From assembly GCA_947561585.1 (NCBI GenBank), contig CANNZV010000424.1, positions 78,957 to 142,956 of the forward strand: 64,000 bases of DNA, read 5' to 3'. Below the pieces are notes generated by a model, which had not been told where the DNA came from, searched no databases, and worked only from the letters and a program-made list of their open reading frames with translations. The position numbers were made by a program, and so were the translations under genes. The stretch comes from Caprella mutica (lineage: Eukaryota; Arthropoda; Malacostraca; Amphipoda; Caprellidae). This document shows positions 44,465 to 54,505 of the stretch, one piece after another. Positions within the stretch are counted from its first letter, which is position 1, and the number at the start of each line of letters is the position of its first letter.

Positions 44465-45240
44465 ACGGATCAACTATTTGTCACTAATTCCTGGAAAATT
44501 CCCTCGATATTGTTAGGGAATCAACTAAATTTCAGTAATTCCTGGAATATTCCTTCGATATCTTTAGGAGATCAACGAATTTTCATTAATTCTTGGAATA
44601 TTCCTCCGATATCGATAGGGAATCAACTAATTTTCACTAATTCCTGGAATATTCCCTCGATTTCGGAAAAGGATCAACTAATTTTCATGAATTCCTGGAA
44701 TATTCCTTTGATATCATTAGGGGATCAACTAATTTTCATTTATTCCTGGAATATTTCCTCGATATCGTGAGTGGGTGAAGTAATTTTCAGTAATCCTTGG
44801 AATATTCTCTCGATATCGTTTGGATCACCTAATTATCACTAATTCCTGGAATATTCCCTCAATATCGTTAGTGGTTCAACTAATTTCATTAATTCCTGGA
44901 ATATTCCATCGATGTCGTTAGGGGATCAACTAATTTTCAGTAATTCCTTGAATACTCCCTCGATATCGTTAGGAATCAATAAATTTTCAATAATTCCTGG
45001 AATATTCCCTCGATATCGTTAGTGATCAACTAATTTTCATTAATTATTTTCCCTTGATATCGTTAGGGGATAAACTAGTTTCCACTAATTCCTGGAATAT
45101 TCACTGGTTTTCGTTAGGGGATCAACTAATTTTCACTAATTCCTGGAATATTCTTTCGATATCTTTAGGGGATCAACTAATTTCAACTAATTTCTGGAAT
45201 ATTCCCTCGATATCATTTGACGATAGCGGATAATGAAGGA
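44465..45240. repeat. 51-bp palindrome-rich minisatellite, copy 2
   Basis: About 15 units with the same consensus as 40,695-40,955. Units carry the palindromes ggaatattcc and cgatatcg, and cgatatcg is often changed at one base (cgatatct, cgatgtcg). Confidence 0.92.
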
Positions 45241-45324
45241 ATATATAGATATCGAGGGAATATTCCAGGAATATCTCAATTTTACCTGGAAATTATATAA
45301 ATAATTAAAATTTTAATTCTTAAA

Positions 45325-45485
45325 TATTATTTGCATTGACTGTAAATATATATTGTATGAATGTTCTTCACTGTAAGAGTTCATCCCTAGTGTAATAATA
45401 TTTCTATTAAATGTATATAGATATTGTATGAATGTTCTTTACAGAAACAGTTCTTCCGGAGTTGAATATTATTTGTATTTTCTTG
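45325..45485 (+). repeat. 75-80-bp dispersed module, tandem pair
   Basis: Two units of atttgcattgactgtaaata, tattgtatgaatgttctt, cactgtaagagttcatcc. Same module as 3.2, 21.15, 23.1 and 55.5 kb. Confidence 0.82.
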
Positions 45486-46342
45486 CAGAGATGAATTACT
45501 ATACTTTTCACTACTACTATCCGTGACAGAAATTTGAACATATCAAATGCTGCTATGTGACAATAACACAATTTTAAAATATCTGTATCACTAAATCTTA
45601 CAATTTAATTAATAATACTCAATTTTGCCTAACAAATGAAACCATGTCTTCGCTTTTCCATTTCTCTTGTTATATAATTTTTCATTTCTATTCGAAATAC
45701 TCAACTCTGAACAACATTTCAACAGCTCAATAGCTAGTTCCATCTCAACAAACCGTGCTGCTTCTTCGCAAAGGAATATTCCCTCAGGAATACCTACTGA
45801 GAACACTGAGAGCATTATAGAGAGATGTTCAGAGACTAACGTTCAACTCTGCACATTTCATGTAATGGAGATTTATCTAACACAGTACCTTATTCTAACA
45901 TGGGGATGATAAATTATTGATACCAATTGGTAAATATACAATATTAGGATGGATAGAAAAAATGGTCAGTTTCTTTATTTCGTATTCAGAACAAATGTCA
46001 AGAGATTTTCCTTCCAGAAATACTGAAATCGTGAAATATTGCTTGTGTACTTTACCGTTAAAAATAATGGGTTTTCATTAGTATTGATCAATTACAGTAT
46101 CCAAAATTTTCTTTTCTTCATATTTAGTTATCTATTGATCAATATTCATTTTTTTATACCCTGCAATGTTTATATTTATTTTCAATTAATATATTTTTCT
46201 GCATATATTTTAAAGTTAAAAAACGTATAAAAGTTGAATATAAAACATAAGGATGAAATATAAAACATAAGAATGAAATATAATATCAATAAATTCCCGT
46301 TCGTATTATGGCTACACTTCATTTTTTCTAATCAATGTAATT
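45486..46342. other. AT-rich stretch, no recognised gene
   Basis: The 80-codon plus and 68-codon minus frames around 45,610-45,910 overlap and show no known motif. Confidence 0.4.
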
Positions 46343-46344
46343 CC

Positions 46345-47605
46345 TGAAAGTGGGACAGCTAAATTGGGACTAACATAACTTTTTTAGAATTCGCTATTCT
46401 GAAAGGCAAATGATGATTAAAGGTAATTTTTACTTGTATTTATTTGTGCGTTATTGTCTACAGAACAAAATCATTCTATGTGACTACCCTTTGCGTCAAT
46501 AATTTGAACAAACCTTTTTACATCCTCGGGGTCAAGATTACGAAATGCCCGATGAGTGGCGGCCTTCAGAGAGTTGACACTTGTATGTGAAGTTACGTTA
46601 GACTCTCCCTCAATGATGTCAAACAGCCAATAGTCACAAACATTCAGATCTGGGGAGTTGCTGGGCCAAATATACTTCGGGCCATCAAAGGAAGATTCTC
46701 CTTCAGGAAATCCTGAGCTTTCTTTGCTCCATGCGCGGGCGCAGAGTCTTGAACGAGCATCACTTTGAAGAGGTCGTAGTTCCTACGTATCCACGGCATC
46801 AAAACATCTTTCAGAATTTTCAAGTACTCCGCTGTGTTGATTTTAATGCCCGCTTCGATGAAATGAGGAAGCATCACCTTACCATCACTTGCAACGGCTG
46901 CAAAAACCATCACAAAAGCGGGATTTTTGCTCTGCATCACAGGAGGAACTTCTGAACGATTGGAGGTAACTACCCGAGTGTTCTGGCGATTTGCAACCTC
47001 ATCAACAACGAACTTTTTCTCGTCAACAAAAACGCGGACATGTCCTCCTTTGTGTTTCAGATGGTTCAGAAGCTTTGGGCATCTTTCAGCTCTGAGGGCT
47101 CTTGAGTGGGTAGTTAGGAGGTTACGGACTCTCCTTACGTATGACTTCATACCAAGGTCTTCCTTGACTGTCCTGCTGATGGTGCTACGACTCACGCTGC
47201 GCTCTTGTGCCAGTTTTGACATCGGCTTGCTTGGGTCTGACTTCAACGTCCTTTTCAGCCCAGCAAGGAATGTTTTGGTTCTCTTTCGATCACTGCAGGG
47301 ACTTTGTCGACTTTTCTGAACCTTACCCTCGGCATCAAAAGCAGCAACAACTCGATAAACAGTCGATTTCGCATAGCCAGTGCTCTTAATAATGTCTGAA
47401 ACAGAGTTCCCGGCGCGTTTCATCTCACATATGGTCGTTCTTCGCACTAATTCCGCCATATTTTAGCGAAATATGTTAGATCTTAATCTGAAATATTATA
47501 GCAAAGGGCTTAAAGATTGTCTGTTGAAAAAGAGTTTTGTCATAGGTTAGAATAACGGAAGATATGTGCTGTTAAAGTTAGTCCCAATTTAGCTGCACGA
47601 TCCTG
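46345..47605 (-). mobile_element. Tc1/mariner-superfamily transposon, nearly complete
   Basis: Terminal repeats share cagctaaattgggactaac: at 46,356-46,374 on the plus strand and at 47,594-47,576 on the minus strand. The right end (tacaggatcgtg on the element strand) meets TA at 47,606; the left tip is more diverged. Length is about 1.26 kb. The transposase frame is broken once near its end (next entry), so this copy is probably inactive but young. Confidence 0.88.
46480..47459 (-). pseudogene. DD37D transposase with one late frameshift
   Basis: The first 271-codon frame starts at MAELVRRTTICEMKRAG (47,459). It has an N-terminal helix-turn-helix (SVSDIIKSTGYAKSTVYRVV), a second one (MSKLAQERSVSRSTISRTV), the first catalytic aspartate in VRVFVDEKKFVVD and the second in VMLVQDSAPAH. 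Near 46,684 the reading shifts by one base; the next frame then reads WPSNSPDLNVCDYWLFD, with the third aspartate, and continues through AFRNLDPEDVKRFVQIIDAKGSHIE to a stop near 46,480. Counting through the shift, 37 residues lie between the second and third aspartates. It would cut and paste its own element at TA sites. The frameshift removes the third catalytic residue, so the product should be dead. It is clearly different from the 19/36/48 kb mariners in sequence and termini. Confidence 0.9.
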
Positions 47606-47919
47606 TATATAAATATATATATTCACATTAATCTTTATTATATAGAGAGATAATAAATAATATTGTTATTTCTTGCTATTTATTTCATTACATAGAATAT
47701 CTTTCACAACAGAGTTCCACTACAGAAAGTTAAGACAAAACAATTCGCAGAACTACTGTAAATTGTTATTTTGCTTCTGCCTCTTCATTGACTTCACGTC
47801 AGAGTCACGGCGACTTCACTTCATAATAACATCAATGAAGGGGGGAATATTGTGAAACAGACTTCAGCAAAAGAAGTATTGGTAAGGATGTAATAAATCT
47901 CTATACTATTATATTTCGA
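47606..47919. other. AT-rich unique sequence, nothing recognised
   Basis: No supported feature. Confidence 0.4.
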
Positions 47920-48110
47920 ATAATTTCAACTATATATCAATATTATCAATTGTAAATCAATATTTAAATTGTAAATCAATATTTCAATATTGTAAATCAA
48001 TATTTCAATTGTGAGTCAATATTTCAATTGTAATGCAATATTTTCAACTTTATATCAATGTTTTCAATTGTAAAACTATATTATCAATTGTACATATATT
48101 AGTATTTTCA
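47920..48110. repeat. About 20-bp minisatellite (ttcaattgtaaatcaatat)
   Basis: Eight or nine copies of an 18-22 bp unit containing caattgtaaatcaatattt. Confidence 0.85.
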
Positions 48111-48445
48111 ATATACATTTTTTATTCTATTGAAGTTTTTCCCTATTTTATTTTCCATAACATTGAATTTTTTTTCAATTCAATAACATAATAGCCTTTA
48201 CATAATTTACAATAGTTGTTATAAATCCTATCCATAACATACCGTTGTTGTATAAAAACATATCAGACTATCACTTTCAATACAATCATTTTAATTTAGT
48301 TTCATTGAATGCCATTTCTACAATATAAAATCATCTGTAATAAAAATAGAGGAAATATATAAATATCTAACTGTTTCATATTGTCGAACATAATAGGGAA
48401 AGAATATATTATAAACAACATTTAACTTTCATTTTATTTATTATT
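48111..48445. other. AT-rich unique sequence, nothing recognised
   Basis: No supported feature. Confidence 0.4.
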
Positions 48446-49246
48446 CAGGGTGCGGAGAAAGTCCCAGATCATATAAAAATGTTAATTTAATGAGTTGTGA
48501 TGGATGAAATTAAACAAAACTTATCACACAATATCTCAATAAACCCATTTAACAGATCTACCAATTATTTTTCAATATGACCACCATTGGCGGCGATTAC
48601 TCTCTCGAGTCTACCTCTGAAGCCCTTTACTGCGGTACGGAACGTTTCGGGGAATTTTGGCCTATTGTCGTTCGAGGGATTTCTTCGGAGTTGCCGTACT
48701 ATCATGAGCTGTAGCGCACGCTTCTTTCTCCAAAATGGACCACACACAAAAGTCCAGAGGGTTTAGGTCCGGCGATGAAAGAGGCCACAATTCCTTCCTC
48801 CAAAACGCAGGAAAGTGACGCTCACGCCAATCCTGAGTTTTGTTTGCTGTATGCGAGGGCGCACCGTCCTGTTGAAAGGTAAAAGACCTGTCCTTAAAGT
48901 GCTACTTCATCTCGACTTGTCCTGGAGTCAAAATATCGTCGATATACGATTTTTCGTTCTTTTTAGCGCCTTCTTTGACGAAAACGAGAGGAGATCTCCA
49001 ACTCTCAGAGAAGGCAGCCCAAACCATCACAGAGGCAGACTTTTGGCGACGGAAAACAGTCTTTACGGATGGATGGATACAGTTAGCACTTTTTCTCCAA
49101 ATTCTGTCGTTCTGGGAGTTGAATTTGGCTTCCACATTGTTCACGTAGAACTTTGCTATTGGAAAACATGAACTTATCAGACCTTTATCATCATGTATGC
49201 CTCTATAGCATTCCCTAAAGATGTCGAGAACCCAGTTCAATATCAC
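48446..49246 (-). mobile_element. 5'-truncated mariner-like element (3' half)
   Basis: One terminus, cagggtgcggagaaag, lies at 48,446. The adjoining 250 bp is very close to the right part of the 19.1 kb element (shared caatatgaccaccattggcgg). The opposite terminus and the N-terminal half are absent. Confidence 0.88.
48565..49246 (-). pseudogene. Mariner (DD37D) transposase, C-terminal half
   Basis: On the minus strand two frames cover the catalytic core. The first (49,246-48,902) reads VEAKFNSQNDRIWRKS, SASVMVWAAFSE and ends after ILTPGQVEMK at a premature stop. In the following bases FTFQQDGAPSHTANKTQDW and WPLSSPDLNPLDFCVWSILE can be read; the second and third aspartates are 37 residues apart. 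The first-aspartate region reads FSNSK where the 36 kb copy has FSDEK, so that residue appears lost, and the frame shifts next to it. The C-terminus shifts again (RNPSNDNRPKFPE...VKGFRGRLERVIAANGGHIE). Several independent lesions mean it is a fossil. Confidence 0.85.
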
Positions 49247-50180
49247 ATTACATTATGTTGGGTTTTCAGCTTATTTTCAATAATTCCCCCCTCCCCCGGC
49301 AGCAGATGTTAAACGATTGAGCTGAAATTTTTCATACCGTGTTTTTTCACCAATGTGCCAATTTCTATCATTGAAGCTAAGGCGAAATCGAAAAAAAACC
49401 TCAAAACGATCAACCCTAATTAATTTTGACTACTGGGATAGGAAGGCGATATTGCTTGACATATTTTGAGTCACTGTTGACATTCACTCTTTGTCATGTC
49501 AGTAGCTATACCCTCTGAAAATATTGTGAGGCCATAGAATACTAAGTGTAGAGTCCCTTCTAATCCTCCATGACCCCACCATAACTTCCTCTATTGGTTT
49601 AAAAAGCCTAATTAAATTAATTTGAAATCCTAGCAACACATATTACTATTTTTTGTAATTAACTAATGGGTTTCACTTATTGAAATCCTGAATTAAAGAG
49701 AAAATAAATCGACTAAGATAATTAAATATCTTTTTATTTTATATTTAAATCGATTAATTTAATTATTTACTTAATTTATTATATACCCAAATTTTGACTA
49801 CTTGTAAAGCAATATACAATTATAAATACTTTATATTACAACTAAGAACTATTACAAAAAAAAAAATAAAGTCAACAAAATAACAAACAAAGTTAACAGT
49901 AAAGATAAATAATATATTAAGCTATTAACTCAAATTTATTTCATTTATTTCATAGCATTTTCTTTTTTCTTTTGATGAATCTTTTATTTTCAATGGAATA
50001 TTTGCCAACAATTTCTTAATTAGAATGTTGAGAACTCTTCAAATGTTAATAAATTCAGAGACTGAATTTCAAGTGCCTTAATTGGTATCATTCGGAAAAA
50101 TAAAAAGCCTAGAGTTTTAAAGGAAATTATGCGATTGTAGGCCATTTATCATCTATTTGTTATTAAATGAATTATTTTCA
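49247..50180. other. AT-rich stretch with old repeat fragments
   Basis: Positions 49,285-49,430 (C-rich run, then gattgagctgaaatttttca) resemble phrases at 3,826-3,850 (caattgagatgagattttgaca). Positions 49,545-49,605 resemble 24.55 and 37.98 kb. No gene found. Confidence 0.45.
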
Positions 50181-51050
50181 TTAAGGGAACCGTCCATAAA
50201 TTTTGGAAAAAAAATATTAATGAAGTTATGGTTCTGAAACTTTATATGTATATATAAAATTGAATTCCCTATCGTTTTTGTTCATGACATTTTTTCGATT
50301 AGACCCTTAGAAAACGAGTTATTCGAATTTCGAACAAATTTCGAACTATTTTCAAAAAACCCCCACCTGTTTTTTGGTTGAAGCTAGAGCATTGCGGTTT
50401 TTTGCATTCGATTCTCCATACTGATATCTACATTGTATTTTCTTCGATTTTTGATTTTCGAATGGGTTTTCTAAATTTCGACTTTTTCATAAAAAGTAAA
50501 AAAAAAAATTTGAAAAAAAAAATTGTCGGAAAATTTTTTTCCACAACAAATTCGAAAATCGTAAAAAATCATATTGTAGATATCATTATGGAGTATCGAA
50601 TGCAAAAAACCTCAATGCTCTAGCTTCAATCAAAAAACAGGAGTATGGTTTTGAATTACAAGATTTGTAGATCTCAGAATTAGTAGGAATTTCCTTTCAA
50701 AGTTTGATGATCTGACACGCAGCATCCATCCGCTTCGAAGGTTTGAGGCTAACTGAGGAATCTTTCTTTGCATTCATTGGTGTGGGCGTGTTAAAGTGGT
50801 AGGTTAGATACCAGATATAGCGAGATAATTAATTATTACGAATTATAATTGGCTGAGAGATGGTTTTTAGAGTACATTTGACACCCTACCCCCCGGCCCA
50901 CTTTTCCCTTTCTCCCTCTCCCCAGGGGGGTTAGAGTTATACGATACCTCTGGTATTTTGCACACACTATAAGAAGGTTAAAAAGCAACTATTTACACAA
51001 TAAAAATAAATGATAAAATTTTGAGATTTCTTCGCGGACGGTCCCCTTAA
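50181..51050. mobile_element. TTAA-flanked inverted-repeat element (870 bp)
   Basis: Bounded by ttaa|gggaaccgtcc at 50,181 and ggacggtcccc|ttaa at 51,050; reverse complemented, the right end reads ttaaggggaccgtccgcg. A TTAA duplication with short inverted ends is typical of piggyBac-like and a few other non-autonomous DNA elements; the ends are not the usual piggyBac ccct type, so the superfamily is left open. It contains a strong internal hairpin (next entry) and no transposase. Confidence 0.75.
50365..50645. repeat. Long hairpin inside the TTAA element
   Basis: Left arm about 50,367-50,465 and right arm about 50,545-50,643 pair closely: cctgttttttggttgaagct and agagcattg-ggttttttgc on the left equal the right arm reverse complemented, with only a few differences over about 95 bp. 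The loop is about 80 bp. The 81-codon frame across it is accidental. Transcription would give a long double-stranded RNA. Confidence 0.88.
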
Positions 51051-51216
51051 ATTTGATGGTTTAAATTTTTTTTTAAATTCAAATGTAGAAATCAGATAAC
51101 ATTGATAAAAAAATTATAATTTTACATTTTATTTTGTTACTAGTGTACTTTCCCGCTAATATTAACTAGTTACTAATAATATTTATATTGGTTTAACATA
51201 AACTTGAGCGGACAGA
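51051..51216. other. Short AT-rich spacer
   Basis: Nothing recognised. Confidence 0.4.
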
Positions 51217-52395
51217 ATGGCATAAGTCCCCGCCGGACTTTTCCTCGCCAGATTTATTAAAAATTAAACCCTTGAAGATAATTAAATTATGCAATTATTT
51301 ATAAATTTTTCGAAAATAAATTGTTTTGACAAAATAAATCAGTTGCCACGAAATTAAATGCCGAAGTCTGCCGTCTCAAATAATAATTTTTCTCTCTTCA
51401 TTTTTGATATTATTGTCGCATAAGAATAGGTTACTAGTTGAGTGGAAATGGGTTACCACCAACTCCTTGAACCGAACTCGTTTTGAATAGTTTAGTGTTT
51501 ACTCCCCGAAAATAAGTTTTCATAGGAGAATTATAGAGAAAATGTACGGCAATAGATATAAATTGTCCTGAAACCTGACTAGTGACTACGCGAAAAGTAT
51601 TGCTTTGAAGATTTCTACACTCTATCTTCAAGTAGGTATTTTCATAATAACGGCTAAACCATCGTAAGATTTTTAAGGTACAAATATTAAAAAAAGGACA
51701 CTAAGTAAGAGGTCGACATTAAGTGTAATTAAAATCTGTTGTTGGTTTATTAATTATGTGGTATTGTAATAAATAAATATATTGATAAATTTATATAAAT
51801 AATAAATTTATATAAATAATAAATTAATAAATTTGAAAAAAATATTAAATTTGAAAAAATTAATAAATTTAAAAAATATTGATAAATTTGAAAAAATATT
51901 AATAAATTTGTAAAAAATTAATAAATTTGAAAAAATATATATATTAATGCTATGGAAATGCATTAATTCGAACGAGTGGTTGATAGATCGCCATTTTATA
52001 TAATAGTTGACAAATAATTTAATAAATTCACGATATGTCAAACTATAGAGTTGAAATAACTGAATAATCGAAGCGGCTTAATTAGAGTACCTTGTGACAT
52101 TTGGTAATCCCTTAGTATTACAATATTGTTTGTACTTTGTAGCATCTCTTAATTATATGCCTAATTAAATACGAAGGCACAGTTTAAAATCGAACAGCCA
52201 ATATTGACACATACGTGAATCAAATTCTGCTAATAAAATGTTGATAAATATTGATACATTTTTTTCCAAAATCACACTTTAATAACCTAAATTGCTGATA
52301 TTTTATACGGTGGGGAAAAGTCGTGACGGGGAAAAGTCAGGTTGGAAAAAGTCCTGGCGAGGAAAAGTCCGGCGGAGAATTGTCTGGCGGGGAAA
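51217..52395. mobile_element. Foldback-like element D (aaaagtccggcgggga arms), partial
   Basis: The left arm is short (51,217-51,255, cccgccggacttttcctcgc). The right arm (52,311-52,395) has about six phrases such as ggcgaggaaaagtcc and ggcggggaaatgtc in inverted orientation. The inner sequences do not pair convincingly, so either the left arm was largely lost or two unrelated pieces were brought together. A run of aataaatttgaaaaaat repeats lies at 51,785-51,945 in the core. Confidence 0.5.
51785..51945. repeat. AT-only minisatellite (attaataaatttgaaaaa)
   Basis: About nine copies of a unit of 15-19 bp with core aataaatttgaaaaa/aataaatttatataa. Confidence 0.8.
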
Positions 52396-52399
52396 TGTC

Positions 52400-52590
52400 A
52401 AAATGCCTTTGTACAAAATGCATTACGGACAAAATGCCTAACGGACAAATTGCCTAACAGATGAAATGCTTAACAGACAAAATGCCTAGCGGTCAAAATG
52501 CCTAAAGGATTAAATGCCTAACAGACAGAATGCCTAACGTACAAAATGCCTAATAGACAAAATGCATAACGGACAAAATGCCTAAAATGC
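52400..52590. repeat. 16-bp minisatellite (cggacaaaatgcctaa)
   Basis: About 12 copies of a 16-17 bp unit acggacaaaatgcctaacag. This is the reverse complement of the 2,275-2,510 unit. It starts directly at the end of the gggga phrase array of element D and ends 40 bp before element E, so three phrase arrays are stacked in 500 bp. Confidence 0.92.
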
Positions 52591-52627
52591 ATCGTAAACT
52601 ATTTTCTAATATGGCAATACTGTTCTA

Positions 52628-53575
52628 GGTAAATTGCTCGAAAACGATTGCTCGAAAAAATAATTGCTCGATTGTTCAATAATATTGCTCGAATGAACAA
52701 TTATTGCTCGAAAGACAATTTCTCGAAAAGCATTTGCTCGAAAAACACTTGCTCGAACGAACAATTGATCGAAAGAATAATTGCTCGAATGATCAATTGC
52801 TCAGTGTTCAAAAATAATAAAAGAAGGATAATCATCAAGTTGGATCACTTCAATAATTAGATGCACCTAACCATCCTGGTATAATATATAATTTATAATA
52901 ACTGCATTTCACATTTTTCATCTCTATTTACTATCAATCAAAAATTTGTTTTAAAATTATAATCTTCCAAAGTTTTGTTTGTTGAACAGGAATACTGCAC
53001 CAATATTGGGTCCAAAAATTCTCGTTTATTTGTCAGTCAATAGCTTCATTGGGTTCTGACAAGATGTTCTCGGAGGTAGGTTAGGGTTGTTAGCTTTTTG
53101 CCACTCGGGCTAAGGGAACTGTCCCCGAAACATTTATTATGACCTCTGGTATTCGTGCCACTTCTTTTCATTAAATTTTCCCTTTTCGGTAACTCTTATC
53201 TGGTTGACTTTTCCTCTTCGTTTACATTAAGCAATTGACTATACAAAATTTTATTATTTGAGCAATATTAAGTACATAAATATTATCGAAAGTCAGTTAA
53301 TAATGAATTGAAATTTCTTCGATTAGCTGCACCTAATCGTCTCTATTTCTAATTGGTATTTGATTATAACTGTATTTCATTTATTTTGAACGATTGGTCA
53401 ATTGAGCAATTATTTATTCGAGATATTGTTCATTCGAACAATTGTTCATTCGATCAATTAATCGTTCGAGCAATTGTTTTTCGAACAATTGTCTTTCGAG
53501 CAATTGTTCAATTTTCATTCGAGTAATTGTTCATTCGAGCAATTGTCTTTCGAACATTTGTTTTCGAATAATATA
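52628..53575. mobile_element. Foldback-like element E (attgctcgaa arms)
   Basis: The left arm (52,628-52,815) has about 14 phrases of aattgctcgaaaga/aattgctcgaatgaac. The right arm (53,393-53,575) is the inverse (ttcgagcaattgttcattcg). The outermost bases match too: aggtaaattgctcgaaaac versus, reversed, aggtatattattcgaaaac. Unusually, the inner flanks match in direct rather than inverted orientation: 52,843-52,925 and 53,313-53,392 both read cttc-att-ag-tgcacctaa, then taactg-atttca. No coding region in the core. Confidence 0.85.
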
Positions 53576-53865
53576 CCTGCCACCGTTTACACCAGACGGA
53601 ATATATTAAATGAATAAGGGCACAAAATAAATAGTATGGGTATCAATGAAGATTTGGTATGAAACATTAATTGGATTAGAATATTAAATCTTAAGAATAT
53701 AGTAGAATTCTAGAATTTTTCGGTAAATTGGAACTTACTCTGAATGCAAACCAAATAATGCAAGTTTTATTATTTTCAGTTAACCAGCAGCTCAATGCAA
53801 TTTTAAGGATAATTTTCAGCTTACACGTAATAGCATCATTGTAGAGTGTAGACTGTAGAGTCCAA
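53576..53865. other. AT-rich spacer
   Basis: Nothing recognised. Confidence 0.4.
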
Positions 53866-54025
53866 GAAAAAGTATCCGTAATGATTTTCTACAGTTTAAT
53901 CATTCAATATTCCAAAGAAAAACTAATTGTAATACCTGTCGATTTATTCTAAATTGGTCTAAAAACACGATAACAAATTTGAAAATAATAGGAAATTAAC
54001 ATAATACGGAGGCTTCTTTTCTTAT
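53866..54025 (+). repeat. Dispersed repeat, Tc1-like end (copy 3 of 3)
   Basis: Reads aaaaagtatccgtaatgatttt, aattgtaatacctg, acacgataacaaatttg, ggaggcttcttttctt, in the same order as 25,185-25,385 and 28,000-28,105. Confidence 0.6.
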
Positions 54026-54244
54026 ATGTATATATTTTTCCTATAAAGTTTGCATTTTCTGTTTAAAATTCAGTAGCAACAACAGGAGCGTTCACTGTTA
54101 GATAATTAGATAACTGAACTTCTCTTCGAAATTCAAACTCTTTTTCGATAGAAGCGAATAAAAGAAAAAAAATAGTGGGTCACTTCAGAGAAAAGTTAAA
54201 GACTGCCTATAGGTAATTAGTGATAACAGTAATGAAGGGAGATA
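54026..54244. other. AT-rich spacer
   Basis: Nothing recognised. Confidence 0.35.
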
Positions 54245-54505
54245 TCGAATATGAGGATATATATATCTAAGGTGAGGATGTAGATATTTATGTTAGATAA
54301 GATAAGGATATAGAAATCTAATATGAGGATATAGATATCTAAGATGAATATGTAGGTATCTATGTATTAAGATATGGTAAACTGATAAACTGAAAGATAT
54401 AGATCATTATTTAAGATAAGGATGAATATCTTTTTGAGCTAATATATGGAGAGGATAAGATATCTATATCTATATCTAATTGAGATAGGATAAGGGTATG
54501 GATGT
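54245..54505. repeat. Degenerate minisatellite (gaggatatagatatctaaga)
   Basis: About nine diverged copies of a 22-30 bp unit with core aggatatagatatctaa/gataagga. Confidence 0.78.

Larger units (their letters stand above)
43828..45285. mobile_element. Composite palindrome-rich element, copy 2 (with both ends)
   Basis: The left end is cccaggtaacaaaaaattat at 43,828. The right end near 45,285, reverse complemented, is ttccaggtaaaattgagata, so the termini are inverted repeats of about 12-15 bp with shared ccaggtaa. Inside are a patch of palindromic phrases, a minus-strand tRNA-derived SINE (about 44,165-44,362) and about 15 units of the 51 bp minisatellite. I found no protein. The order matches copy 1, 3.8 kb upstream. 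Confidence 0.78.

Noticed and set aside
46731..47389. Plus-strand frames of 60-130 codons
   Set aside because: Antisense shadows of the DD37D transposase.
50378..50623. 81-codon plus frame
   Set aside because: Spans the internal hairpin of the TTAA element; it arises from palindromic AT-rich sequence.
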